Assembly (NCBI RefSeq): GCF_042686025.1
Contig: NZ_JBHUOZ010000003.1
Span: 1,550,001 to 1,614,000 of the forward strand
Length of the DNA stretch: 64,000 bases
Origin: Terrimonas rubra
GTDB lineage: Bacteria; Bacteroidota; Bacteroidia; Chitinophagales; Chitinophagaceae
Direction: 5' to 3'
Part shown: in pieces, positions 34,549 through 42,941 of the stretch
Layout of the letters: each line of letters begins with the position of its first letter
Position numbering within the stretch: position 1 is the first letter of the stretch
The notes under the pieces: model-generated
What the model saw: the letters and a program-made list of their open reading frames with translations, nothing else
The model's database searches: none
What the model was told of the DNA's origin: nothing
Made by a program: the position numbers and the translations under genes

Positions 34549-35271
34549 ATGAAATGGTCTGAACTGTTCACTTCCTCGGTAGGTAAGAAACTGATCATGA
34601 GTATTACCGGTATTTCGCTTGTTGCCTTTTTAGTTGTACACGTTGGTTTAAATGCCTGTATATGGGCAAATGACGGTGGGGTTATGTTTAACAAAGCGGC
34701 CCATTTTATGGGGTCGAATATTGTTCCAAGAATTTTAGAGATAGGCCTTTTCCTGGGCATTTTGCTGCATATTGTGCAGGGCCTGGTACTGGAAGTACAG
34801 AACAGGTCTAAACGCAAGATTGGCTATGCCGTACCGATGGGTAATAAAGGCAGCAAATGGTACAGCCGCAGTATGGGCCTTTTAGGTACCCTGTTATTGT
34901 TGTTCCTGATCATGCATATCGCTCATTTCTGGGTTCCTTCCCGTATTACCGGTTTAGAGCCTGTATATATTGATGTAACCAATGGTCAGATTGCTGCGGG
35001 CGCTTCACCGGTTGCCAAAGAGTATCATGACCTGTTTGGTAAAATGCGTGAGGTTTTTGAAGGCAATTTACTGGTAGTTATTCTTTACACCCTGGGTTGT
35101 ATTTCCCTGGCATGGCACTTACTGCATGGTTTTACCAGTGCATTCCGTACCCTGGGCTTAACCAATCACAAATACATTAAGTTATTTGATGCAACCGGTC
35201 TTGCATTCTCTATCATTGTTCCCCTGGCCTTTATCATGATGCCGATCAGCTTTTATATGGGATGGGTTTAA
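34549..35271 (+). CDS. sdhC: Succinate dehydrogenase, cytochrome b558 subunit
   Basis: The 240-residue membrane subunit anchors succinate dehydrogenase/fumarate reductase and passes electrons to quinone through two hemes. Five helices are visible, with histidines placed for heme ligation: LVVHVGLNACIW, KAAHFMGSNIV, FLGILLHIVQGLVLEVQ, LFLIMHIAHFWVPSR and ISLAWHLLHGFTSAF. This is the single-anchor b558 type found in Bacteroidota and Bacillota. It leads the sdhC-sdhA-(four-helix bundle)-sdhB operon. Confidence 0.94.
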   Translation: MKWSELFTSSVGKKLIMSITGISLVAFLVVHVGLNACIWANDGGVMFNKAAHFMGSNIVPRILEIGLFLGILLHIVQGLVLEVQNRSKRKIGYAVPMGNKGSKWYSRSMGLLGTLLLLFLIMHIAHFWVPSRITGLEPVYIDVTNGQIAAGASPVAKEYHDLFGKMREVFEGNLLVVILYTLGCISLAWHLLHGFTSAFRTLGLTNHKYIKLFDATGLAFSIIVPLAFIMMPISFYMGWV

Positions 35272-35356
35272 ATCAATTTAATTGATTGATTTACTTTGAT
35301 ATAGTGCGATAAATTAACATTTTACTTGTAACAAATAATTAGCGAAACTTTTGATT

Positions 35357-37333
35357 ATGCTTGACTCCAAAATTCCACATGGCAAATTAGAAGATAAATG
35401 GGTAGACTATAAAGGACATTGTAAACTGGTTAACCCGGCCAATAAAAGAAAGTTAGAAATCATAGTTGTTGGTACAGGTCTGGCAGGTGCATCTGCTGCT
35501 GCTTCCCTGGCCGAGCTGGGCTATAAAGTAAAAGCATTCTGCTTCCAGGATTCACCCCGCCGGGCGCACTCCATTGCAGCCCAGGGTGGTATCAATGCCG
35601 CTAAAAACTATCAGAACGACGGTGACTCCGTTTTCCGTTTATTTTACGATACCATCAAAGGTGGCGACTATCGTGCACGCGAAGCCAATGTACACCGCCT
35701 GGCTGAAGTGAGTGTCAATATCATTGACCAGTGCGTGGCCCAGGGCGTTCCCTTTGCCCGCGAATACGGTGGTTTACTTAATAACCGTTCCTTTGGTGGT
35801 ACACAGGTTAAAAGAACTTTTTATGCTGCCGGTCAAACCGGTCAGCAGTTATTAATAGGCGCTTACCAGGCCCTGGAACGCCAGATCGGTTTGGGAAATG
35901 TAACCATGTACAACCGTCACGAAATGCTGGAAGTGGTGACCATTGACGGTAAAGCCCGCGGTATCATTGCCCGTAACCTGGTGAGTGGCGAACTGGAGCG
36001 TCACTTTGGTCATGCGGTATTATTGTGTACCGGTGGGTATGGTAACGTATTTTACTTATCTACCAATGCCATGGGCAGCAATGTAACCGCTGCCTGGAAA
36101 GCCCATAAAAAAGGCGCTTTCTTTGGTAACCCCTGCTTTACACAAATTCACCCAACCTGTATCCCTGTTACCGGCGATCACCAGAGCAAGCTGACCTTAA
36201 TGTCAGAATCGCTGCGTAATGACGGTCGTATATGGGTGCCTAAAAAACAAAACGATCCCCGTAAAGCCAACGATATCCCCGAAGAGGAAAGGGATTATTA
36301 CCTGGAAAGACGTTACCCGGCCTTTGGTAACCTGGTACCACGTGACGTAGCCTCCCGCGCTGCCAAAGAAAGGTGTGATGCCGGTTATGGCGTAGGTACA
36401 ACCAAACAGGCGGTTTACCTGGACTTCCGTTTCAACTTATTAAATAAATACGGCCGTGCCGAAGCCAATAAATTAGGCATTCAAAACCCTGATGAAGCTA
36501 CTTTAGAGCGTTTAGGTAAGGAAGTAGTGAAAGAGGAATATGGTAACCTGTTTGATATGTACGAAAAAATCACAGGTGAAAATCCATACGAAGTTCCCAT
36601 GCGTATTTACCCGGCGGTGCACTACACCATGGGTGGCCTGTGGGTGGATTATGAATTAATGACCAACATCCAGGGCTTATATGCTTTAGGTGAGGCTAAC
36701 TTCAGTGATCACGGTGCCAACCGCTTAGGAGCATCGGCGCTGATGCAGGGCCTGGCAGACGGATATTTCGTTATTCCCTATACCATCGGTAACTACCTGG
36801 CCGATGAAATTGCAACCAAACCCATCCCTGTTTCGCATGAAGCATTTGAAAAAGCGGAAGCGGAAGTGAAAGGCAGAATTGATACTTTAATGAACATTAA
36901 GGGTAAACAATCTGTTGAAAGTTTCCACAAACGTTTAGGTAAGATCATGTGGGAAAAATGTGGTATGGCCCGTAACGCCCAGGGCTTACAGGAAGCTATT
37001 GTAGAAATACAGGCGCTGAAAAAAGAATTCTGGAGTGATGTGCGCATTCCTGGTGCGGTGGCCGAGATAAACCCTGAATTGGATAAAGCCGGTCGTGTGG
37101 CTGACTTTATTGAGCTGGGTGAATTAATGTGCCGCGATGCCTTGTCAAGGAACGAAAGCTGTGGTGGTCACTTCCGCGAAGAAAGTCAGACCGAAGACGG
37201 TGAAGCATTACGCCACGATGACCAGTTCATGTTCGTATCGGCCTGGGAATACAAAGGCGACAGCGAGTGGGAATTGCATAAAGAGGAGCTGAAGTACGAG
37301 GTGATCAAGCCGAGCCAGCGGAACTATAAATAA
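35357..37333 (+). CDS. sdhA: Succinate dehydrogenase/fumarate reductase flavoprotein subunit
   Basis: The 658-residue subunit oxidises succinate to fumarate in the citric acid cycle (or the reverse). The FAD-binding motif IIVVGTGLAGASAAASLAELG is at residues about 36-56; RRAHSIAAQGGINAAKNY includes the histidine that binds FAD covalently; the substrate/active-site region AREYGGLLNNRSFGGTQVKRTF and HYTMGGLWVDYELMTNIQGLYALGEANFSDHGANRLGASALMQGL are intact. The ATG at 35357 is preferred over an in-frame TTG at 35351. A family A inverted repeat begins directly after its stop codon. Confidence 0.97.
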   Translation: MLDSKIPHGKLEDKWVDYKGHCKLVNPANKRKLEIIVVGTGLAGASAAASLAELGYKVKAFCFQDSPRRAHSIAAQGGINAAKNYQNDGDSVFRLFYDTIKGGDYRAREANVHRLAEVSVNIIDQCVAQGVPFAREYGGLLNNRSFGGTQVKRTFYAAGQTGQQLLIGAYQALERQIGLGNVTMYNRHEMLEVVTIDGKARGIIARNLVSGELERHFGHAVLLCTGGYGNVFYLSTNAMGSNVTAAWKAHKKGAFFGNPCFTQIHPTCIPVTGDHQSKLTLMSESLRNDGRIWVPKKQNDPRKANDIPEEERDYYLERRYPAFGNLVPRDVASRAAKERCDAGYGVGTTKQAVYLDFRFNLLNKYGRAEANKLGIQNPDEATLERLGKEVVKEEYGNLFDMYEKITGENPYEVPMRIYPAVHYTMGGLWVDYELMTNIQGLYALGEANFSDHGANRLGASALMQGLADGYFVIPYTIGNYLADEIATKPIPVSHEAFEKAEAEVKGRIDTLMNIKGKQSVESFHKRLGKIMWEKCGMARNAQGLQEAIVEIQALKKEFWSDVRIPGAVAEINPELDKAGRVADFIELGELMCRDALSRNESCGGHFREESQTEDGEALRHDDQFMFVSAWEYKGDSEWELHKEELKYEVIKPSQRNYK

Positions 37334-37337
37334 TCAG

Positions 37338-37368
37338 TTAATGAGATAATGAGGTAATTTGAAAATTA
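37338..37368 (+). repeat. Left arm of the family A inverted repeat around the four-helix-bundle gene
   Basis: The arm contains TAATTTGAAAAT (37355-37366), the exact reverse complement of ATTTTCAAATTA at 37781-37792. Its outer part (TTAATGAGATAATGAG) corresponds, less exactly, to the outer part of the right arm. It starts five bases after the sdhA stop codon. Confidence 0.7.
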
Positions 37369-37407
37369 AATACCCCATTATCGGAAATTAACCTTGCTAA
37401 CCACCAT

Positions 37408-37770
37408 ATGAGAGATATTGAGCATAACATTATTGTTGCTAAAACAATAGCTTTTTCTTTACAGGTGATCAGGTATTGCGAGGTATTGGACAGTAAGAAA
37501 AAGTTTGTCATCTCAAACCAGTTATTAAAATCGGCAACAAGTATTGGCGCCAATGTGTTTGAAGCGCAGGACGCTGAGAGTAGGGCAGACTTTATTCATA
37601 AAATGAAGCTGGCTTCAAAAGAAGCAAATGAAACTTGTTACTGGCTTTTGTTATGTGAAAAAAGTGAAGGGTATGATTTTGATATTGCATTAAAACAAGA
37701 CCTGGATCAAATAATGAAAATAATATCGAAAATTATTGCCTCAACAAAAAAGATTGAACGGGAAGAGTGA
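37408..37770 (+). CDS. Four-helix-bundle protein (23S rRNA intervening-sequence / S23 family) inserted in the sdh operon
   Basis: The 120-residue protein matches the four-helix-bundle family first seen in 23S rRNA intervening sequences: AKTIAFSLQVIRYCE, FVISNQLLKSATSIGANVFEAQDAESRADFIHKMKLASKEANETCYWLLL, and a long C-terminal helix with DLDQIMKIISKIIASTKKIE. Relatives include the Avd accessory protein of diversity-generating retroelements, but no reverse transcriptase or variable repeat is present here. It lies between sdhA and sdhB, same strand, bounded by inverted AT-rich arms, and looks like an insertion that leaves operon transcription intact. Its function is unknown; nucleic-acid binding is proposed for the family because of its basic surface. 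Confidence 0.9.
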   Translation: MRDIEHNIIVAKTIAFSLQVIRYCEVLDSKKKFVISNQLLKSATSIGANVFEAQDAESRADFIHKMKLASKEANETCYWLLLCEKSEGYDFDIALKQDLDQIMKIISKIIASTKKIEREE

Positions 37771-37780
37771 AGAGGCTTTC

Positions 37781-37815
37781 ATTTTCAAATTATCTAATTT
37801 ACTAATTATCTAATT
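37781..37815 (-). repeat. Right arm of the family A inverted repeat
   Basis: ATTTTCAAATTA with tandem-like TCTAATTTACTAATTATCTAATT. It ends seven bases before the sdhB start codon and resembles the right arm of the empty element at 9571-9605 (TCTAATTTTCAAATCATC). Confidence 0.7.
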
Positions 37816-37821
37816 GGATTT

Positions 37822-38589
37822 ATGGAACATTACAACATGAACCTCACTTTAAAAGTGTGGAAACAGGCAAATAAAAACTCGGTAGGCAGGTTTGAGATAT
37901 ACGAGGTTGCTGATATTTCTTCGGAAATGTCTTTCCTGGAGATGTTTGATGTGTTAAACGAAAAGCTGATACACGAGGGTAAAGAGCCCATTGCGTTTGA
38001 CCATGACTGTCGCGAAGGTATTTGTGGCATGTGCTCTATGTATATCGATGGCCGCCCGCATGGTCCATGGCACGGTACAACAACCTGCCAGTTGCACATG
38101 CGTGCCTTTAAAAACGGCGATACCATTACTGTAGAACCCTGGCGTGCCAATGCGTTTCCTGTAATTAAAGACCTCATGGTGGATCGCAGTGCTTTCGACC
38201 GCATTATTGCATCAGGTGGTTATGTATCGGTTAATACCGGTGTATCGGTGGATGGTAATGCTATTCCCATTGAAAAAGAAAATGCAGATAAAGCTTTTGC
38301 TGCTGCTGCCTGTATCGGCTGTGGCGCCTGTGTGGCCGCTTGTAAAAACTCATCGGCACTGTTATTCGTATCTGCAAAAGTTTCACACTTATCTTTGTTA
38401 CCACAGGGTGCACCGGAGAAGAAAAACCGGGTATTGAACATGGTAGCACAAATGGATAAAGAAGGCTTTGGCTCCTGTACCAATACCGGCGCCTGCGAAG
38501 CGGTTTGTCCCAAAGAAATTTCTATTACCAATATTGCCCGCCTGAATGCGCAATATGCGGCAGCAGCCCTGGCATCGGATAAAAACTAA
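37822..38589 (+). CDS. sdhB: Succinate dehydrogenase/fumarate reductase iron-sulfur subunit
   Basis: The 255-residue subunit carries the iron-sulfur clusters. The [2Fe-2S] ferredoxin-type motif is DCREGICGMCSMYIDG with the later TTTCQLH; the C-terminal ferredoxin-type region has CIGCGACVAACKN and CTNTGACEAVCPKEIS. A second ATG five codons in (MNLTLKVWKQ) is a possible alternative start. It completes the enzyme encoded by sdhC and sdhA, separated from sdhA only by the inserted four-helix-bundle gene. Confidence 0.96.
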   Translation: MEHYNMNLTLKVWKQANKNSVGRFEIYEVADISSEMSFLEMFDVLNEKLIHEGKEPIAFDHDCREGICGMCSMYIDGRPHGPWHGTTTCQLHMRAFKNGDTITVEPWRANAFPVIKDLMVDRSAFDRIIASGGYVSVNTGVSVDGNAIPIEKENADKAFAAAACIGCGACVAACKNSSALLFVSAKVSHLSLLPQGAPEKKNRVLNMVAQMDKEGFGSCTNTGACEAVCPKEISITNIARLNAQYAAAALASDKN

Positions 38590-38613
38590 TCCGCCGGTCT
38601 GTTAACATAGTTG

Positions 38614-38647
38614 AACGCCCTGTGCATTAATGTACAGGGCGTTTTTG
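38614..38647 (+). terminator. Rho-independent terminator after sdhB
   Basis: AACGCCCTGT (38614-38623) pairs with ACAGGGCGTT (38633-38642), then TTTG. It closes the sdh operon. Confidence 0.8.
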
Positions 38648-38680
38648 TTTGCCGGCAATAGTAACACAGATGGGCTTCCG

Positions 38681-38700
38681 TTGCGTCGCACACTTCGGGG
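38681..38700 (+). repeat. Family E intergenic repeat copy
   Basis: TTGCGTCGCACACTTCGGGG, identical over 16 bases to the copy at 50492. Confidence 0.6.
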
Positions 38701-38745
38701 TTCTGTTCGCTTATCAGCATTATCGCTGGAAGCGATAAAATAATC

Positions 38746-38768
38746 ATGCGAAACTATAAGTTTCGCAT
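38746..38768. repeat. 23-bp palindromic repeat (family D), copy 3
   Basis: ATGCGAAACT, three bases ATA, AGTTTCGCAT: perfect ten-base arms. Relative to copies 1 and 2, the arm change G to A is matched by C to T in the other arm, so pairing is preserved. Confidence 0.75.
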
Positions 38769-38799
38769 AGCCGGTGACCGGTTTTGTATAGCTCAAATA

Positions 38800-38829
38800 A
38801 AAACGGCTGGTAGTACTACCAGCCGTTTT
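38800..38829 (-). terminator. Terminator after the aminotransferase gene
   Basis: A perfect 30-base palindrome, arms AAAACGGCTGGTAGT and ACTACCAGCCGTTTT, with a T-rich tail on the minus strand (TTATTTG). Confidence 0.8.
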
Positions 38830-38848
38830 CGTTTATCCTGTATGCTTA

Positions 38849-40045
38849 TTATTTAACAATACCAGGGTATTGCTCCAACGCTTCTTCCAGGCAATCCATG
38901 GCTGCGTTGATAGCATCTACATTTAATACATAAGCCAGGCGTACTTCGTTTTTTCCTAAACCAGGCGTACCATAAAAGCCGGTAGCAGGAGCCAGCATCA
39001 CGGTCTGGTTATTATGGCTGAAGCTTTCCAGTAACCATTGGCAGAATTTGTCCGCATCATCAATCGGTAAACGGGCTATTGCATAAAACGCACCACCGGG
39101 TGTAGGACAGAATACACCGGGCATAGCATTCAGGCGCTTGATCAGTGTATCCCTGCGGTGCAGGTATTCGGCCTTGGGCGCATCAAAATAACTTTCCGGT
39201 AAGTCAACCGCGGCTTCGCCTAATATCTGGGCCAGGCCGGGAGGACTTAAACGGGCCTGGGCAAATTTCATGGCCGTATCATATACCGCCTTGTTCTTGG
39301 TCACCAAAGCACCAATACGGGCACCACAGGCACTGTACCGTTTGCTGATGGTATCCATCAACACCACGTTCTGCTCCAGTCCTTCCAGCTGCATGGCACT
39401 GATATACTCGCCATCGTAGCAAAACTCGCGGTAAGCCTCGTCGCTGAAAAGGTATAAGTTATGTTTTAAGCAAATATTTTTTAGGGCCTCCATTTCTTCG
39501 CGGCTGTACAAATATCCGGTAGGGTTATTGGGGTTACATACCACGATGGCCTTTGTTTTAGGCGTGATCACTTTTTCAAAAGCATCAATAGGAGGCAGGG
39601 CAAAGCCAGTTTCAATATAAGAAGTAATGGGTACCACATTTACACCCGCCGTGCAGGCAAAGCCATTATAGTTGGCATAAAAAGGCTCAGGGATAATTAC
39701 TTCATCACCGGGGTTTAAACAGCTGAAGAATCCGAACAGGATCGCTTCACTGCCACCGGCTGTGATCATGATCTGCTCATGCGTTACTTCAATACCCACA
39801 CGTTTGTAATACTCCACCAGTTTACGTCGGTAGCTTTCGTTACCGGCGCTATGGCTGTATTCCAGCACTTTCATGTCCGTGTGTTTAACGGCATCCATGA
39901 TCTCGGCCGGTGTCTCTATATCAGGCTGACCAATATTCAAGTGATATACTTTTGTTCCCTTCTTTTTTGCGGCTTCGGCAAAAGGAACTAACTTTCTGAT
40001 GGGCGATGCAGGCATGGCAATCCCGCGTTCTGAAATTGTAAGCAT
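38849..40045 (-). CDS. PLP-dependent aminotransferase, class I/II
   Basis: The 398-residue enzyme uses pyridoxal phosphate to move amino groups between amino acids and 2-oxoacids. Fold-type I motifs: VYHLNIGQPDIETP near the N-terminus, TAGGSEAILFGFF, VVCNPNNPTGYLYSREEME, LFSDEAYREF, the Schiff-base lysine in DTISKRYSACGARIG, and the C-terminal arginine in GKNEVRLAYVLN. It resembles aspartate/aromatic aminotransferases; the preferred substrate cannot be read off. Confidence 0.93.
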   Translation of the reverse strand: MLTISERGIAMPASPIRKLVPFAEAAKKKGTKVYHLNIGQPDIETPAEIMDAVKHTDMKVLEYSHSAGNESYRRKLVEYYKRVGIEVTHEQIMITAGGSEAILFGFFSCLNPGDEVIIPEPFYANYNGFACTAGVNVVPITSYIETGFALPPIDAFEKVITPKTKAIVVCNPNNPTGYLYSREEMEALKNICLKHNLYLFSDEAYREFCYDGEYISAMQLEGLEQNVVLMDTISKRYSACGARIGALVTKNKAVYDTAMKFAQARLSPPGLAQILGEAAVDLPESYFDAPKAEYLHRRDTLIKRLNAMPGVFCPTPGGAFYAIARLPIDDADKFCQWLLESFSHNNQTVMLAPATGFYGTPGLGKNEVRLAYVLNVDAINAAMDCLEEALEQYPGIVK

Positions 40046-40158
40046 GGCGCAAAGTTAAGGGAAGAAACGGTGGCTACTATACCCGGAACGGCATTTTTCA
40101 GTTAATTTGCCTGCAATCAAATACCAGCATCTTTATACCAAACATAAAAACTGTTAGC

Positions 40159-40620
40159 ATGCAATCTACCGCAGTAACACCCGATGAATATGTAGCCGCC
40201 ATACCGGAAGAAAGACAGGCTGCTTTTAAAAAATTAAGGGCTGCTATTAAGAAAAACCTGCCCAAAGGTTATAAAGAATGTATGTCCTATGGCATGATCG
40301 GCTATGTAGTGCCACATAGTATTTACCCGGCAGGTTATCACTGCTCGCCCGAACTTCCTTTACCATTCCTTAGTATCGCTTCTCAAAAAAACGGCATCAG
40401 TATTTACCATATGGGGGTATACGGCATGCCGGCCTTACATGACTGGTTTGTGGCTGAACATGGCAAACGCAGCAGTAAAAAATTAGACATGGGTAAAAGC
40501 TGTATCCGCTATAAAAAGCCGGAAGACATTCCTTTTGACCTTATAGGTGAATTAAGTACCAAGGTAAGCGTGCCGGAATGGATCAGTTTTTATGAAAAAA
40601 CATACAAGCCTAAAAAATAA
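40159..40620 (+). CDS. DUF1801 (YdhG-like) domain protein
   Basis: The 153-residue protein follows the DUF1801 pattern: TPDEYVAAIPEERQAAFKKLRAAIKKNLPKGYKECMSYGMIGYVVP, then a C-terminal KKLDMGKSCIRYKKPEDIPFDLIGEL. Family members are small alpha/beta proteins, one of which (YdhG/FraE-like in Bacillus) has been linked to iron handling; the role here is unknown. Confidence 0.88.
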   Translation: MQSTAVTPDEYVAAIPEERQAAFKKLRAAIKKNLPKGYKECMSYGMIGYVVPHSIYPAGYHCSPELPLPFLSIASQKNGISIYHMGVYGMPALHDWFVAEHGKRSSKKLDMGKSCIRYKKPEDIPFDLIGELSTKVSVPEWISFYEKTYKPKK

Positions 40621-40646
40621 AGACCAGCTTCTATAGCCGGTCTTTA
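40620..40646. terminator. Likely bidirectional terminator between the DUF1801 and DUF1579 genes
   Basis: AAAGACC pairs with GGTCTTT, with further AGC/GC pairing inside. The stem starts at the DUF1801 stop codon and serves both converging genes. Confidence 0.6.
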
Positions 40647-40667
40647 TAAATTCATAACATTGTTAGC

Positions 40668-41327
40668 TTACTTTCTTTTGTAGGTAACTTCCATCAGTTT
40701 ATACTCCTTGCCCGTTTTAGGATCGGGGCCGTACATTTCCATTACCTGGTTATTATCATCTATAAACTTAAATACTTCGCGGTAAGTGACCATTAAACCG
40801 TTGGCCATGCTTTTTTGCTTACCGGTGAAGGTAATAGATTTGGTGGCTTCGTCCCAGTCACCCGTCATATTCATAAAGCCGCTGCTCATATTATCTATCC
40901 AGCTTGAAACATATTGTTTGGAAGCATTGTCATAGCCGGTTACAGCTATTCCTTCAAATGGCATTCCATCAAAATTGGCGTTATGTTTGGCCTGCAAAAA
41001 CTTATCGCCTAATATCATATTGTTAACCGAGGTAACGGTAGTGCTATAGGCCGGTGATCCTTCAAACATCCACATTTTCATTTCGCCCGTCCATTTTCCT
41101 GCCGATTTGGCCAGCATTTTATGTGGTTCACCCGGCGTTGCGTAGGCCTCCATTGCCTTCATGTTGGTAGCTGAATCAACAGGTATCCAGGCCTGTTCTT
41201 TTTCCTTGGGTGTTTCCACCACAGCAGTTTTGTTCAGGGTATCACTATCGGAAGGAGTGGTGGAGCTCTCGTTATTACAGGCAAATAATAACAAGGCGGT
41301 GCAAGTCGTCAGAAGCAATTGTTTCAT
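40668..41327 (-). CDS. DUF1579-type lipoprotein
   Basis: The 219-residue protein has a lipobox LLFAC (about Cys16) and the DUF1579 pattern: PHKMLAKSAGKWTGEMKMWMFEGSPAYSTTV, ILGDKFLQAKHNANFDGMPFEGIAVTGYDNASKQYVSSWIDNMSSG, and a beta-rich C-terminus ending in MEVTYKRK. Likely a lipocalin-like periplasmic protein of unknown function. Confidence 0.88.
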   Translation of the reverse strand: MKQLLLTTCTALLLFACNNESSTTPSDSDTLNKTAVVETPKEKEQAWIPVDSATNMKAMEAYATPGEPHKMLAKSAGKWTGEMKMWMFEGSPAYSTTVTSVNNMILGDKFLQAKHNANFDGMPFEGIAVTGYDNASKQYVSSWIDNMSSGFMNMTGDWDEATKSITFTGKQKSMANGLMVTYREVFKFIDDNNQVMEMYGPDPKTGKEYKLMEVTYKRK

Positions 41328-41438
41328 AAAATAAATTTTGTATTAAAGTTACAGTAATTATTTCCGTACTCTCAAAATCCTTACTGCAGAAAAACTACAG
41401 AACCTTTACCAGCAGGCTTTTTATACAAATGCCCCGTG

Positions 41439-42782
41439 TTATTTATCAGTAAACATACCCGGGTAAAGATTGCCTTCACCTGCGGGGAATTGCAGCTGTA
41501 ACAGTCTGGCAATGATAGGTGCAATATCCACCAGGTTCATTTCCGGTAATACAGCTCCTTTTTTTATCCCCTTGCCAAAAGCCACAAATCCGGTTTGTAT
41601 CTCTTTAAAATCAGGAAAAAAGCCATGTGTACCACCTTTGGCTGCACGCATGAAATTACCGGTGGCAGCGGTATTAAAAGTGATTCCCTGTATTGGCGCC
41701 AAGGCCAATACCGCATTCGGATCGGCGCCGATCTTATCCAGCTTTTTCCTGCTCTTCACTTCAAACAATTTCTTTTCCTGTTCCGGCAGGCTCTCTAACA
41801 AGGCTTCTACAGCCTCAATTGTTTTTTTATCCTTAGGGTCTTTTACATGCAAAAATGCCGAGCCTCCTGCCGTATGGAAATAAGCTTTCCATTGTTCCGG
41901 TTTTTCCGGGTTGTATAAACCCGCCTTAGCTAATAAAACATTAGGAGATAATGCCGAATGGATGTCCACAAAACCATGATCACCGGTAATAATAAAAGTG
42001 GTTTTATTTTTAATGCCTGCTTTCTCAACCGCTTCCATAATGGTTTTTAAAGCCCGGTCCACACCGGCAATCGCTGCCCTTACTTTATCACCGTCACGAC
42101 CTTCCTCGTGTTCAAAATGATCCACCGTTACCAGGTGTAAAGCCAGGAAGGAAGGTTTGTATTTGCGGATCACATAAGCACTGGCGCGGGCAAGGTTTTC
42201 ATCCAGCCCCAGGTATTTATCATCAAAATCAACAGAATCCAGCTTACCCATGGCATTGTTCTCCAGTTCTTCATAAAAGCCGACAGGTTTAGCCTTATCA
42301 ATCAAAGCCTGTTTCATATTTCTTTTAGCGTCCTTAGTTTCAGGCAGGTACCAGTATTCAGGAAGATTGTAAGTAGCCGGGCTGTTAACCGATACAGGCC
42401 AGAACATAGAGGCTGTTTTTAAGCCTTGTTTCTCCGCTTCACTGAAGATGGTAGGCACTTTAATGTTCTCATACATCCAGTTCCAGTTACCGGTTACACC
42501 CAAAGGTTCGGAAGGTGTATTAAAGTGTACACCATGTATAATAGGCCTTACACCGGTTATCATGGTGGTATGCGAAGGATAGGTTACCGAAGGGAAAACA
42601 CCGTTCACGCCATTGGCATAAGCGCCTGTTTCCATGGCCTGGCGCAGGTGCACCATATTCCAGGAAGCATCTTTATAAAACTCCGGTCTTAAACCGTCAA
42701 TACTGATCAGAATAACATGATTGTCTTGCGAAAAACTAAAGGAGGATACCAGGATACCCAGGGCCAGGGCTAATTTTTTCAT
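41439..42782 (-). CDS. Alkaline phosphatase superfamily, nucleotide pyrophosphatase/phosphodiesterase-like
   Basis: The 447-residue secreted enzyme starts with a signal peptide (MKKLALALGILVSSFSFSQ). Metal-site motifs of the NPP family are visible: ILISIDGLRPEFY (first Asp ligand), PSVTYPSHTTMITG (threonine nucleophile), HLVTVDHFEHEEG, and IITGDHGFVDIHS (Asp and His ligands), with the late histidine in AAKGGTHGFFPDF. Such enzymes cleave phosphodiester or pyrophosphate bonds in nucleotides or lipids. Substrate unknown. Confidence 0.92.
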   Translation of the reverse strand: MKKLALALGILVSSFSFSQDNHVILISIDGLRPEFYKDASWNMVHLRQAMETGAYANGVNGVFPSVTYPSHTTMITGVRPIIHGVHFNTPSEPLGVTGNWNWMYENIKVPTIFSEAEKQGLKTASMFWPVSVNSPATYNLPEYWYLPETKDAKRNMKQALIDKAKPVGFYEELENNAMGKLDSVDFDDKYLGLDENLARASAYVIRKYKPSFLALHLVTVDHFEHEEGRDGDKVRAAIAGVDRALKTIMEAVEKAGIKNKTTFIITGDHGFVDIHSALSPNVLLAKAGLYNPEKPEQWKAYFHTAGGSAFLHVKDPKDKKTIEAVEALLESLPEQEKKLFEVKSRKKLDKIGADPNAVLALAPIQGITFNTAATGNFMRAAKGGTHGFFPDFKEIQTGFVAFGKGIKKGAVLPEMNLVDIAPIIARLLQLQFPAGEGNLYPGMFTDK

Positions 42783-42915
42783 GTGCCGGTTATAATTAAA
42801 AAGTGAATGAAAAGGATATGAACGGGCAGCGAAACTATACCGGCAGTGTTACCTTAATGTTAGTGAATTATTAATTTGTATACACCCGGTGCACAAAACA
42901 GATACATGCAATGCC

Positions 42916-42923
42916 TACCTTTG
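42916..42923 (+). promoter_or_regulatory. -7 promoter element before the AlkD-like gene
   Basis: TACCTTTG matches TAnnTTTG, 18 bases before the ATG at 42942. It supports that ATG over an upstream in-frame TTG at 42876. Confidence 0.55.
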
Positions 42924-42941
42924 CGTACAACTTTATACGCC

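Noticed and set aside
37408..37770. Four-helix-bundle gene as the Avd component of a diversity-generating retroelement
   Set aside because: No reverse transcriptase, template repeat or variable repeat is present nearby.
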